64,000 nt of DNA. Source: CADCVT01 sp036389485 (GTDB lineage Bacteria; Actinomycetota; Thermoleophilia; Solirubrobacterales; Solirubrobacteraceae). Within the stretch, counting starts at the first letter, position 1. The number at the start of each line of letters is the position of its first letter. Below the pieces are notes generated by a model. The model was given only the letters and a program-made list of their open reading frames with translations. It searched no databases and was not told the DNA's origin. The translations under genes and the position numbers were made by a program. This document shows, piece after piece, positions 53,422 through 62,354 of the stretch. The DNA is taken from contig DASVPR010000033.1 of the NCBI GenBank assembly GCA_036389485.1, positions 1-64,000 of the forward strand. The letters run 5' to 3'.

Positions 53422-56400
53422 GTACGCCTGACGCCGCTCCGGGAGAGCTTACGCCGCGCCGCGGCGAGGTGCTCCTCGGCCTCCCCGGGGGTGAGGAAGA
53501 GGGCCTGCGCGATGGCGAGCGCGTCGCCGCCCTGGTGGTCCAGCGCGGCCACCCGGCGCTCGAGGGAGGTGAGGGTGGCGGGGGCCTCGGCGTCGGCCTC
53601 GGCGCCGGCGGCGTGGAGCCTCGCCGCCAGCGGGATCGCCCCGCACTCGTCGGCGAGCCGGAGCGCGCGGGCGAGGGCGCGCCCATCGCCGGTCAGCGTC
53701 CCCAGGGCCGCCAGCGCGTGGGCGAGCTCGAGCTTCGCGAGCGACCCGTCGAGGACGCCGACCGCCTCCCGGAGGCGGTCGGCGTTGCCCTCGGCGGCGC
53801 CGAGGACCCGCAGCGTCCGCCCGACCGCGCCCGGCGAGCCCCAGCGCTTCGCGTAGCCGAGGTCCTCCCACGCGAGCGCCACCGCCTCGTCGTTGCGGCC
53901 GAGCGCGGCGAGCGCCTGCACGCGGGCCGACCGCCAGCGCACCCAGGCGGGGTTCTCGATCGGGCCGGGCGCGGCGGCCAGCTCGTCGGTCGCCGCGGCG
54001 GCGCGGGCCGGGTCGCCCTCCGCGAGCGCGAGCTGCGCGCGGGCGGTGAGGAGGAAGGTCCGCAGGTCGCTGCCCCGCGGGGGCTCGACGGCGCCTTCGA
54101 CGAGCGTGCGGACGCCGCCGACGTCGCCGCGCTCGAGCAGCGTCTCGGCGGCCAGGCCGACGGTGTACGCGCGCACCTCCGGCCCGAGGCCCCACAGGAC
54201 CTGGCCGGCGATCGCCTCGCGCAGCGCCGCCTCGGCCTCGACCAGCTCGCCCCGGCGCCCGAGCGCCCATCCCCGCCACATGTCGATCGGGACCTTGACC
54301 ATCGCCGAGCCGCCGCGGTGCGCGAGCGTGCGCAGGCGCTCCCACGGGGCGAGCGAGTGCTCGTGGTCGGCCATGCCGAGCACGCTCGCGGCGGCGCTCA
54401 GCAGGAGCGCGGGGTCGCGCGCGATGAGCCTGTCGCCGTGGAGCGCGCGGAGCGCGAGGTCGACGCAGCGGCCCGCCGGGCCGTCGCTGACCGCCCACTG
54501 CCAGGCGGTCGCGGCCAGGAGCATCTTGGCGCCGCCGTCGTCGCGCTCCGGCGGCCGCTCGCGCAGCTCCGCGAACCGCGCGCTCGTGTCCGCGACGCCG
54601 AACCAGTACGCGGTGAAGATGCCGAGCGCCTCGATGCCGTCGCGCTCGTCCTCCAGCTCGGGCGGCAGCTCGCGGAGCGCCGCCTCCATGACGTCGAGCA
54701 GCTCGGCGGCGGCGCCCGCGAAGAACAGCGTCCACATCAGCGAGCCGGTCGCGAACGCGCGCTCGCGCGGATCGGACAGCGCCTCGTGCGCGGCGCGCAG
54801 GTGCTCGACGGCCGCGGCGGCGTCGACCTCCCGCTCGACCTCGCCGAGCTCGAGGAGCAGCGCGGGCCGCTCGGTCTCCGGCGGCGGCTCGGCCAGCGCG
54901 CGGCGCAGGTGCGCGAGCGCGCTGTCGAGCGCGCCGCGCCGCAGCGCCTCCCGCCCCGCCCGGTGCAGGACATCCGCCGCCCACGGGTCGCCGCGCGGCG
55001 GCACGACCAGGAGGTGCAGCGCGACGTCGCCGGCCGGCGCGCCGCGGTCGGCGAGCATCCGCGCGGCCCGCGCGTGCCGCGCCTCGCGCTCGGTCGGCGC
55101 CAGCGCGTCGTACACGGCCGCGCGCACGAGGGGATGCACGAACCCGAGCTGCGCCTCGGGCCGCAGGATGTCCGCCCGGACCAGGGCCGCGACCGCGTCC
55201 GCGGCCTCGTCCTCGGGAAGGCCCGCCAGCGCCGCCACCGCCGGAAGCCGCGCACCCTCGCCGAGCACCGCCACGGCTCGGGCGACCTCCACCGCGCCGC
55301 CGCCACCACCCACGCCCGCTCCGGCCGCGCCCACTGCGCCCCCGCCGACTCCGGCGGAGCCGCCTCCCGCCGCGCCCGCTCCGGCCGCGCCCCCTCCGCC
55401 CGAGCCGGCTCCGCCCGAGCCGGCTCCGCCCGCGCCCCCTCCGCCCCCCGCCTCGAGCCTCGCGAGCCGCGTGAGGACCGACCTCGACACCGCGCGGGCT
55501 CCCACCTCCGCGACCGTCTGCGCCGCCGCCGCGACGGGCGCGACCCCGTCCTCGCACAGCGCGGCGAGGAGGCGGCGGAGCAGGAGGGGGTTGCCGCCGG
55601 TCGCGTCGTGGCAAGCGGCGGTGAAGGCATCGTCGGGCTGGGCGCCGAGCGCGGCCGCGGCGAGGCGCGCGACCGCCTCGCGGCTGAGCGGCCCCGGCCG
55701 GATCGAGCTCGTCGCCGGGTCGCGCAGCAGCTCGTCGAGCAGCGCCTGGTCGGTCGGCGCCTCGCCCGTGCGGAGGGTCGCCGCGACCAGGAGCGGGACG
55801 CCCTCGAGCCGCCGCGCGAGGTAGACGAGGAAGCGCAGCGACGCCGGATCGCACCACTGGAGGTCGTCCACCGCGAGCACCGTCGCGCGCTCGGCGGCCA
55901 GCCCGACCGCGAGCCAGTACAGCCCGTGGAGCGCCGCGAAGGACGCGTCTCCCTCCGCTCCGGCATCGCCGAACACGGCGGCCGCCGGGGCCGCGGCCCC
56001 GCGCAGCAGCGCCGCGCGCCGCTCGTCGCCGACCAGCTCGGCCTCGAACAGCTGCCGCACGACGCCGAACGCGAAGTCGCGCTCGAGCTCGCCCGCGCGC
56101 GCCGCGAGCACCCGCCGGCCCCGCTCGGCCGCCGCGCGCCGCGCCTCGCCGAGCAGCTCGGTCTTGCCGACGCCGGCGGGGCCCTCGATGACGAGCACGC
56201 CGCCGGCGGAGGGGTCGGAGTCGAGGACCGCCGCGAGGGAGGCGAGCTCCCGCTCGCGCTCGACGAGGGTGGGGGGAGGCGCGGCGGTGGGAGGAGGGGC
56301 CGTGCCGGCGGGAAGTGCCGCTCCAAAGGGAGCGGGAGGCGGGGGCGCGGGGGGCGTGCGGAGGAGCGCCTCGTGGCGGGCGGCGAGCGCGGGGCCGGGC

Positions 56401-57068
56401 GCGGCGCCGAGCTCGTCGCGCAGGAGCGTCCGGGCGTCGTCGTACACGAGGAGCGCCTCGGCGACGTTGCCGCGGGCGGCGAGGGCGTCCATGAGGACCG
56501 CACGGGCGGACTCGCGGAACGGGGCCGCCTCGACCGCGGCGCGCGCGGCGTGCTCGGCCGGCGCGAGCTCCTCGCCTCCGAGCTCGACGCCGATCCGGGC
56601 GAGCAGCTCGAGCGCCTCGACGCGCAGGTCGGCGAGTTGCGCGCGCAGCGGCTCGATCCACTCCGCCTCGAGCCCGGGCAGCAGCCCGCGCTCCGCGATC
56701 GCGCGCGCGGCGCTCGCCGGACCCCACGCCTGCGCCCACGCACCCGACCGAACGGCGGCGCGGGCGCGCTCGATCCCGTCAGCGGCGACCTCCCAGTCGA
56801 CCCACGCGTCGTCCGGAAGCAGCAGCCGCAGCTCGCCGCGACCCGCCAGCCGCCCCTCGCCCAGCGCCTTGCGCAACCGCGACAGGACCGGCGCGACCTC
56901 CGCCGTCCCGGCCGCCTCGGCGAGCTCGTCGCGCGTGACCGGCCGCGCCCGGTGCAGCACGAGGTACGCGAAGAGCAGCCGCCCCCGCCGCCCCGGCAGG
57001 CGCGCGCCGAGCGCCTCGCCGTCCCACTCGACCGCGAGCGCTCCGCACAGCTGCACCCGCGCCGCCAT
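53418..57068 (-). CDS. AfsR/SARP-like regulator: winged helix, BTAD, AAA ATPase, repeats and a degenerate LuxR HTH
   Basis: A 1216-residue STAND-type regulator. Residues 1-95 are an OmpR-type winged helix (GRRGRLLFAYLVLHRARPVT, VLSRLRKALG), 96-245 a bacterial transcriptional activation domain (BTAD), and 265-560 an ATPase with Walker A GPAGVGKT (296-303) and Walker B VLAVDDLQW. About 50 residues of nearly pure Gly/Ala/Ser follow near 575-625, then about 500 residues of TPR-like helices. The end (LTSLERRVAALDHQG, AIAQALFLTPGEAEEHLAAA) resembles a LuxR HTH with altered residues. Two DNA-binding ends in one chain are uncommon. It lies inside the ribosomal operon region. Its targets are unknown; the neighbouring secreted-protein genes are candidates. 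Confidence 0.88.
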   Translation of the reverse strand: MAARVQLCGALAVEWDGEALGARLPGRRGRLLFAYLVLHRARPVTRDELAEAAGTAEVAPVLSRLRKALGEGRLAGRGELRLLLPDDAWVDWEVAADGIERARAAVRSGAWAQAWGPASAARAIAERGLLPGLEAEWIEPLRAQLADLRVEALELLARIGVELGGEELAPAEHAARAAVEAAPFRESARAVLMDALAARGNVAEALLVYDDARTLLRDELGAAPGPALAARHEALLRTPPAPPPPAPFGAALPAGTAPPPTAAPPPTLVERERELASLAAVLDSDPSAGGVLVIEGPAGVGKTELLGEARRAAAERGRRVLAARAGELERDFAFGVVRQLFEAELVGDERRAALLRGAAAPAAAVFGDAGAEGDASFAALHGLYWLAVGLAAERATVLAVDDLQWCDPASLRFLVYLARRLEGVPLLVAATLRTGEAPTDQALLDELLRDPATSSIRPGPLSREAVARLAAAALGAQPDDAFTAACHDATGGNPLLLRRLLAALCEDGVAPVAAAAQTVAEVGARAVSRSVLTRLARLEAGGGGGAGGAGSGGAGSGGGGAAGAGAAGGGSAGVGGGAVGAAGAGVGGGGGAVEVARAVAVLGEGARLPAVAALAGLPEDEAADAVAALVRADILRPEAQLGFVHPLVRAAVYDALAPTEREARHARAARMLADRGAPAGDVALHLLVVPPRGDPWAADVLHRAGREALRRGALDSALAHLRRALAEPPPETERPALLLELGEVEREVDAAAAVEHLRAAHEALSDPRERAFATGSLMWTLFFAGAAAELLDVMEAALRELPPELEDERDGIEALGIFTAYWFGVADTSARFAELRERPPERDDGGAKMLLAATAWQWAVSDGPAGRCVDLALRALHGDRLIARDPALLLSAAASVLGMADHEHSLAPWERLRTLAHRGGSAMVKVPIDMWRGWALGRRGELVEAEAALREAIAGQVLWGLGPEVRAYTVGLAAETLLERGDVGGVRTLVEGAVEPPRGSDLRTFLLTARAQLALAEGDPARAAAATDELAAAPGPIENPAWVRWRSARVQALAALGRNDEAVALAWEDLGYAKRWGSPGAVGRTLRVLGAAEGNADRLREAVGVLDGSLAKLELAHALAALGTLTGDGRALARALRLADECGAIPLAARLHAAGAEADAEAPATLTSLERRVAALDHQGGDALAIAQALFLTPGEAEEHLAAARRKLSRSGVRRT

Positions 57069-57125
57069 GCGCGCAAGCTATCCGGCGGGGGCCGCGGCGC
57101 ACCACGGCCCCCGCCGGCGCGGCCC

Positions 57126-58133
57126 CTAGCCGATCAGCCGGAGCGAGCGCTGGAACCCGAGGAGGAAGGCGCAGCCGCCCTTCCTCACCCAGCGCGTGTT
57201 GCCGGTGTGATGCCCCGTGTTGAACCCCCGCGCGACCGACCGGTCGTAGTACACGCGCGTGGTCGGCACGAACGGAAGCAGGACGTCCGGCACCCCGACG
57301 GGGATGAACCGGTCCAGCACCTTGCAGAAGATCTTGTTGCTGAACTTCGCGTAGGCGCTGGAGAACGCGCGCGAGCACGTGTACCCCAGCCGCTTGTTGG
57401 CCCCGTCCTCGTACCAGCCCGTCTGCTCCAGCCAGTCCTTCGACATCGAGCTGCTCGCCGCGCGGACGCAGCCGGACGGGCCCTCGTGGGTCCAGTTCAG
57501 CTGCTGCCACACGTCGTTGACGTGGAGGTAGATCGGGTCCGAGTGCCACACGTGGTACTCGAGCGCCTGGTTGAGGAAGTCCCGCCCCGGCGAGATGGAC
57601 GACGTGCCCGCGGACGCGTCGTAGCCGGGCGTCGGCGGGTCACCCACGCCCACCTCCGGCGTCATCTCGTCCTGGACGGCCCACGAGTCCGGCGCCTCCT
57701 CGTCGATGGTCCGCGTCGCCTCGTCGGGGCCCGGGGCGGCCGCGGCAGCGGCGCGCTCCGTGTCCCACCGCGCGACGACGTCGGCGGGCGGCACCCCGGT
57801 CTCGACGATCTCGAGGCAGCCCTCGCGGGCGACGGCCCGCGTCCTGGACATGACGACCGGACGGTCGCGCGTGACCACGAGCGGCTTCGTCTCGTACGCG
57901 CAGCCTCCGTCGGCCTCGGCGACCCCCGCCACCGACGTGAACCGAGCACGCGAGAGCGGGTACTCGGCGGCGAATCCCTGCCAGCCCTTCAGCTGCGGGG
58001 CGTCGAGCGAGTCGGCCCGCTTCACCGCGGAGAGCGCGCGCTGAGGCGAGACCGCGGCCGCCGCGCTCGAAGGCGCGACGGCGGTCGTGACGACGGCTGC
58101 CGCGGACAGCAGCGCTGCGGTGCGGGCCCTCAT
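57126..58133 (-). CDS. Secreted protein of unknown function (second of a pair)
   Basis: A 335-residue exported protein: signal peptide MRARTAALLSAAAVVTTAVA and cleavage near SSAAAA. The mature part has no known domain. A linker rich in Ala, Glu and Pro (about 140-200) separates an N-terminal part with two cysteines (GGCAYETKPLVV, REGCLEIVETG) from a C-terminal part with aromatic and cysteine residues (YHVWHSDPIYLHVNDVWQQL, EGPSGCVRAAS, LGYTCSRAFSS, KIFCKVLD). Its ATG overlaps the stop of the other secreted gene (ATGA), so they are made together. Confidence 0.75.
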   Translation of the reverse strand: MRARTAALLSAAAVVTTAVAPSSAAAAVSPQRALSAVKRADSLDAPQLKGWQGFAAEYPLSRARFTSVAGVAEADGGCAYETKPLVVTRDRPVVMSRTRAVAREGCLEIVETGVPPADVVARWDTERAAAAAAPGPDEATRTIDEEAPDSWAVQDEMTPEVGVGDPPTPGYDASAGTSSISPGRDFLNQALEYHVWHSDPIYLHVNDVWQQLNWTHEGPSGCVRAASSSMSKDWLEQTGWYEDGANKRLGYTCSRAFSSAYAKFSNKIFCKVLDRFIPVGVPDVLLPFVPTTRVYYDRSVARGFNTGHHTGNTRWVRKGGCAFLLGFQRSLRLIG

Positions 58134-58858
58134 GGCTTCCACCACGCCCCGCCGGACGGCTTCCAGTTGAACGAGTCCCACGGGTCGCCGAACCCGGGGA
58201 TGTCGAACGCCGTGTTGTAGGCGCAGATGATGAAGAACTGCGACGACTCACACGACCGCGGGTAGTTGTTCACCCAGTACGCGGTCGCGACCGCCATCCA
58301 CTGGCCCTGCATGTTGCCGTGGAGGTCCCAGCCGTAGCAGCAGTCCCACTTGTCGGCGTCGCAGTGGTTGTTGCCTGTGACGGAGTGCTGCATCGTCCGC
58401 TGGTCGGGACGGTTCGGGAAGTAGACCCGGATCTCGCACCACGAGTTCGTGACCAGCGGCGGGCAGTCGACCTTGTGCCGGCCGTGGACCCACCACCGGT
58501 TGTTGGCGCCGTCCTCCGGCGCGTCGCGCCGGCCGAAGCCCGTGCACGAGAGGCCGCCGCTGTCGTGCGCGCCGACGCTCGTCAGGTTGAGGACGTTGCC
58601 GCCGCTGTAGTCCGCCAGCGCGGCGGACCCGGCGCCCTCGCCGAGGTGCTGCACCTTGCGCTCGAGCTCGTCGAGGGAGACCCCGGCGGCCTGCTCGAGC
58701 GCCGCGGTCGAGATGCCGAGCCGGTCGGCCATCTCCTGGCCGGTCGGGGCGTCCTGCGCGGCAGCCGGCGCGGCGAGGACGCCGAGCGCGAGCAGCAGGC
58801 ACGCGAGGGTACGGGGAACAGAGGGCCGCCACCGGGCGGCGCGTGCGACGTGACGCAT
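58130..58858 (-). CDS. Secreted cysteine-rich protein of unknown function (first of a pair)
   Basis: A 242-residue exported protein from ATG 58858, with GGAG 5 nt upstream. The signal peptide (about 1-37) ends in APAAAQ. A short helical part (MADRLGISTAALEQAAGVSL) is followed by a Trp/Cys-rich domain: GLSCTGFG, NNRWWVHGRHKVDCPP, SWCEIRVYF, NHCDADKWDCCYGW, SCESSQFFIICAYN. Nine or more cysteines suggest disulfides. I recognise no family. A short shared phrase, EDGANN against EDGANK, links it to the partner gene. A longer start at 58909 is possible. Confidence 0.75.
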   Translation of the reverse strand: MRHVARAARWRPSVPRTLACLLLALGVLAAPAAAQDAPTGQEMADRLGISTAALEQAAGVSLDELERKVQHLGEGAGSAALADYSGGNVLNLTSVGAHDSGGLSCTGFGRRDAPEDGANNRWWVHGRHKVDCPPLVTNSWCEIRVYFPNRPDQRTMQHSVTGNNHCDADKWDCCYGWDLHGNMQGQWMAVATAYWVNNYPRSCESSQFFIICAYNTAFDIPGFGDPWDSFNWKPSGGAWWKP

Positions 58859-58964
58859 CGCGACTCCAGACGTTCGCGTGGGGCCCCCAGCAGGCCCCTT
58901 CGAACGCAAGAACGAATCGCACGCCTAGTGTGTGACAGATTCTTTAGCGGTGCAGGAAGCCCGG

Positions 58965-59741
58965 CTACGCGGCAGCCGTCACACCGATGTGCTCATGCCA
59001 CGGGGTGAGGATTCGCGGACCATCCGCGGTCACCGCCACCGTGAACTCGAAATGGGCCGCGAGCGACCCGTCCTGGGAGTAGATCGCCCAGTGGTCGTCG
59101 CCCATCCGGACCGCGTGGCGCCCGGCGGTGACCATCGGCTCGATCGCCAGCACCATGCCCTCCTCGAGCTTCGGCCCACTCGACTCCGGCCCGAAGTTCG
59201 GGATCTGCGGGTCCTCGTGCATGTTGCGCCCGATCCCGTGGCCGACCAGCGACCGGACCACGCTCAACCCGTTGGACTCGACGTGCTGCTGCACGGCGTG
59301 CGAGACCGCGCCCAGACGATTGCCGGGCCGCGCCTGCTCGACCGCCTTGAACAGGGACTCCTTCGTGACGTCGAGGAGCTTGCGGGCCACGGGCAGCACG
59401 GGGTCGAGCGCGTAGGTGATGGCGGCGTCGGCGACCCAGCCGTCGTACGTGACCCCGATGTCGATCGAGATGACGTCGCCGCGACCCAGCCGGTACGCCC
59501 CCGGGATCCCGTGCACGACCATGTGGTTCGGCGACGCGCAGATCGACCCGGGGAACCCGCGGTAGCCCTTGAACGACGGCTCCGCGCCCTGCGAGCGGAT
59601 GAACCGCTCGGCGGCGGAGTCGAGCTCCTTCGTCGTCACGCCGACGCGGATCTTCGACTCGAGCAGCCGGTGGCAGCGGACGAGGATGTCGCCCGCCGCG
59701 GCCATCTTGTCCAGCTCCGCGGGGGTCTTCTTGATGATCAA
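58965..59741 (-). CDS. map: Methionine aminopeptidase (type I)
   Basis: A 258-residue metallopeptidase that removes the initiator methionine. Metal and catalytic blocks: NHMVVHGIPGAYRL (His), ISIDIGVTYDGWVADAA (Asp, Asp), SLVGHGIGRNMHEDPQIPNF (His), LEEGMVLAIEPMVTAG (Glu) and GSLAAHFEFTVAVT (Glu). Standard position after adk; in most actinobacteria infA and rpmJ follow directly, but here a 5.6-kb insertion does. The 106 bp between map and the secreted gene contain an AT-richer stretch around 58920-58945 that may hold a promoter. Confidence 0.96.
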   Translation of the reverse strand: MIIKKTPAELDKMAAAGDILVRCHRLLESKIRVGVTTKELDSAAERFIRSQGAEPSFKGYRGFPGSICASPNHMVVHGIPGAYRLGRGDVISIDIGVTYDGWVADAAITYALDPVLPVARKLLDVTKESLFKAVEQARPGNRLGAVSHAVQQHVESNGLSVVRSLVGHGIGRNMHEDPQIPNFGPESSGPKLEEGMVLAIEPMVTAGRHAVRMGDDHWAIYSQDGSLAAHFEFTVAVTADGPRILTPWHEHIGVTAAA

Positions 59742-59748
59742 AGCGGTC

Positions 59749-60423
59749 TCAGATCTCGTCTTCGAGGCGCAGCGTCGCGATCGTCGCCCTGAGGTGGTCG
59801 TGGACCTCGGTCGGGTTGCGCGTGCCGTCGAAGCGCTTCAGCACGCCTCGGTCCTCGTAGTAGCCGACGATCGGCTCCGTCTGCTCATGGTAGACCCGCA
59901 GCCGCTCCTCGACGACCTCGGGCTGGTCGTCGTCGCGCTGGATGAGCTTCGACCCGTCGATGTCGCAGACGCCCTCGTGCTTCGGCGGGTTCGTCTCGAC
60001 GTGGTAGACGTGCCCCTCCTTCGTGCAGACGCGCCGCCCGGTGATCCGCCGCACGACCTCCTCGTCCGGCACGTCGATCAGCAGCGCCGCGTTCAGCCGC
60101 CGGTCGAGCTTCTCCATCGCCTTGTCCAGCGACTCGGCCTGGGCGACGTTGCGCGGGAAGCCGTCGAGCAGGAAGCCGTCGCGGCAGCGCTGCTCCTCGA
60201 CGCACTCGAGGATCAGGTCGATGATCAGGTCGTCGGGGACGAGCCGGCCGGCGCTCATGTGCTCCTGGGCCTGCTTGCCGAGGTCCGTGCCGTCGGTGAC
60301 CGCCGCGCGGAGCATGTTCCCCGTCGCGATGTAGGGAAGGTGGAAGTCCTCCTCGAGCCGCTCCGCCTGCGTCCCCTTCCCCGCCCCCGGCGGGCCGAGG
60401 AGGACGAGGTTCAGCTCGCTCAC
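59749..60423 (-). CDS. adk: Adenylate kinase
   Basis: A 224-residue kinase interconverting ATP + AMP and 2 ADP. P-loop GPPGAGKGTQA at about 9-19, AMP site TGNMLRAAV and DGFLLDGFPRNVAQAESLD, and the long LID RRVCTKEGHVYHVETNPPKH then EGVCDIDG. The LID keeps two cysteines and acidic residues of the zinc-type LID instead of four cysteines. The start is GTG, overlapping the secY stop (GTGA). Confidence 0.96.
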   Translation of the reverse strand: MSELNLVLLGPPGAGKGTQAERLEEDFHLPYIATGNMLRAAVTDGTDLGKQAQEHMSAGRLVPDDLIIDLILECVEEQRCRDGFLLDGFPRNVAQAESLDKAMEKLDRRLNAALLIDVPDEEVVRRITGRRVCTKEGHVYHVETNPPKHEGVCDIDGSKLIQRDDDQPEVVEERLRVYHEQTEPIVGYYEDRGVLKRFDGTRNPTEVHDHLRATIATLRLEDEI

Positions 60424-61691
60424 TTCAGGAAGCCCTCGTAGTTGCGCATCATCAGCTGCGCCTCGAGCTGCTTCATCGTGTCGAGCGCGACCCCGATGAC
60501 GATGAGCAGCGAGGTGCCGCCGAAGTAGAAGTTGGCCGCGGTCTGGTTGATGAGGATCGTCGGCAGCGCCGCGACGGCCGCGAGGTACAGCGCGCCCGGG
60601 AACGTGAGCCGCGCGAGCACCCGATCCAGGAACTCGGCGGTCGGCCTGCCTGGCCTCACCCCCGGGATGAACCCGCCGTACTTCTTCAGGTTGTCCGCCT
60701 GGTCGACCGGGTTGAACGTGACCGCGGTGTAGAAGTACGTGAACAGGATGATGAAGATCGTCTCGCCGACGATGTAGGCCCAGCCGTTCGGCGAGAAGAA
60801 GTTCGCGAAGTCGTTGCCGGCGTTGTTGTTGAGCAGCTGCCCGATCGTCGGCGGGAAGGCCATGATCGACGCCGCGAAGATGACCGGGATGACGCCGGCC
60901 ATGTTGACCCGCAGCGGCAGGTAGGTCTGGCCGCCGCCGGACATCCGCCGGCCGATGACCCGCTTGGCGTACTGGATCGGGATGCGCCGCTGGCCCTCCT
61001 GCACGAACACGATCGCGGCGATGACCGCGAGCGCGAGGAACGGCATCATCACCTTGAAGACCGGGTCGGGCGAGTTCCACCAGGCGTTCACGCCCTGCGG
61101 CAGGCCGGAGACGATCGACGCGAAGATCATCAGCGAGATGCCGTTGCCGATCCCGCGCTGGGTGATCAGCTCGCCGAGCCACATCACGAGGATGCAGCCC
61201 GCGGTGAGGCAGGTGACGATCAGGAAGACGGTGCCCGGCCCGAAGTTGTCGATCAGGTCGGTGCCGGCGCTCGAGCTGAACGAGCGGAAGAGGAAGACGT
61301 AGCCGATGGCCTGGCCGAACGCGAGGCCGACGGTCAGGTAGCGCGTGTACTGCGTGATCCGCTGCTGCCCGACCTCGCCCTCCTTCTGCAGCTTCTCCAG
61401 CGACGGCACGACGACCGTCAGCAGCTGCAGGATGATCGAGGCCGTGATGTAGGGCATGATCCCGAGCGCGAACAGCGCGATCCGGGACAGCCCGCCGCCG
61501 CTGAACAGGTTCAGGAAGCCGAGGATGTTCGACCCGCCGAACTGCTCCTGCACCGACTCGATCGCGTCCGCGTTGACACTCGGCACCGGGATGTGCGCGC
61601 CGAGGCGGTAGATGACGAGCATCGCCGCGGTGAAGGCGAGCTTCTTGCGGATGTCCGCGACCGTGAAGGCCTTGAGGATCGTGGCCAGCAT
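60420..61691 (-). CDS. secY: Protein translocase subunit SecY
   Basis: A 423-residue channel subunit with ten membrane helices. MLATILKAFTVADIRKKLAF starts it; ITQYTRYLTVGLAFGQAIGY and GIMPYITASIILQLLTVVVP (the plug region) and IPIQYAKRVIGRRMSGGGQT are diagnostic. It forms the Sec channel with SecE and SecG. Normal spc-operon position between rplO and adk. Confidence 0.97.
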   Translation of the reverse strand: MLATILKAFTVADIRKKLAFTAAMLVIYRLGAHIPVPSVNADAIESVQEQFGGSNILGFLNLFSGGGLSRIALFALGIMPYITASIILQLLTVVVPSLEKLQKEGEVGQQRITQYTRYLTVGLAFGQAIGYVFLFRSFSSSAGTDLIDNFGPGTVFLIVTCLTAGCILVMWLGELITQRGIGNGISLMIFASIVSGLPQGVNAWWNSPDPVFKVMMPFLALAVIAAIVFVQEGQRRIPIQYAKRVIGRRMSGGGQTYLPLRVNMAGVIPVIFAASIMAFPPTIGQLLNNNAGNDFANFFSPNGWAYIVGETIFIILFTYFYTAVTFNPVDQADNLKKYGGFIPGVRPGRPTAEFLDRVLARLTFPGALYLAAVAALPTILINQTAANFYFGGTSLLIVIGVALDTMKQLEAQLMMRNYEGFLK

Positions 61692-61705
61692 GGAGGCCGC
61701 CCAGG

Positions 61706-62194
61706 TTACTCGGCGTCGATGACCTGGGCGGTTCCGCCCGCGCCCTCGATGCGCTCGCGCGCCGAGGCCGAGAACTTGTGCGCGTGCACGGTGAGCTTCT
61801 TGGAGAGCTCGCCGCGGCCGAGGACCTTGACCGGCACGCCCTTGCGCTTGGCGAGGCCCTTCTCGCGCAGCGCGTCGAGGGTCACCTCGGCGCCGTCGTC
61901 GAAGCGCGCCTCGAGGTCGTCGAGGTTCACGGGCTGCGTGTGCGTCCGGAACGGCTCGAACGGCATCGACATCTTCTTGGTCGGGCCGCGCAGCTTGCGC
62001 ATCCGCATGTGGAGCGGCATCTGGCCGCCCTCGAAGTTCACGCGGGTCTTCGAGCCCGAGCGTGCGCCCGCGCCCTTCTGGCCGCGGCCCGCGGTCTTGC
62101 CGGTGCCCGAGCCCTCGCCGCGGCCGACGCGCTTGCGGTTCCTCCGCGAGCCCTCTGCGGGCTTCAGCGAGTGCAGTCCGATCCGCTCAGCCAT
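61706..62194 (-). CDS. rplO: 50S ribosomal protein L15
   Basis: A 162-residue L15: LHSLKPAEGSRRNRKRVGRG, GSGTGKTAGRGQKGAGARSG, then VNFEGGQMPLHMRMRKLRGP. A late-assembling large-subunit protein. The ATG overlaps the end of rpmD by 8 bp. Confidence 0.97.
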   Translation of the reverse strand: MAERIGLHSLKPAEGSRRNRKRVGRGEGSGTGKTAGRGQKGAGARSGSKTRVNFEGGQMPLHMRMRKLRGPTKKMSMPFEPFRTHTQPVNLDDLEARFDDGAEVTLDALREKGLAKRKGVPVKVLGRGELSKKLTVHAHKFSASARERIEGAGGTAQVIDAE

Positions 62195-62354
62195 CAGTCC
62201 TCACAAGGTGACGAACTCGGTGAATCATCCCCCGAGTCTGTTCGTTGTCCTTCACCTCGACCGTGTGACCGATCTTCCGAAGGCCGAGTGAACGAAGTGT
62301 CTCTCGCTGCGCGTGGTTCGCCCCGTTCTTGCTCTTGACCTGCGTCACCTTCAT
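62187..62354 (-). CDS. rpmD: 50S ribosomal protein L30
   Basis: A 55-residue protein from ATG 62354: MKVTQVKSKNGANHAQRETL, then RSLGLRKIGHTVEVKDNEQT and RGMIHRVRHLV. The L-x-x-LGLRK and RGMI-x-x-V-x-HLV blocks are diagnostic of bacterial L30. Third codon positions carry noticeably more A and T than its neighbours. The start overlaps rpsE (ATGA) and the end overlaps rplO. Confidence 0.93.
   Translation of the reverse strand: MKVTQVKSKNGANHAQRETLRSLGLRKIGHTVEVKDNEQTRGMIHRVRHLVRTDG

Noticed and set aside
53469..58220. A plus-strand open frame of about 1580 codons opposite the AfsR-like and secreted-protein genes
   Set aside because: It is the antisense shadow of GC-rich coding DNA: Arg/Ala/Gly-rich, no domains, and it crosses three real genes with clear motifs on the other strand.
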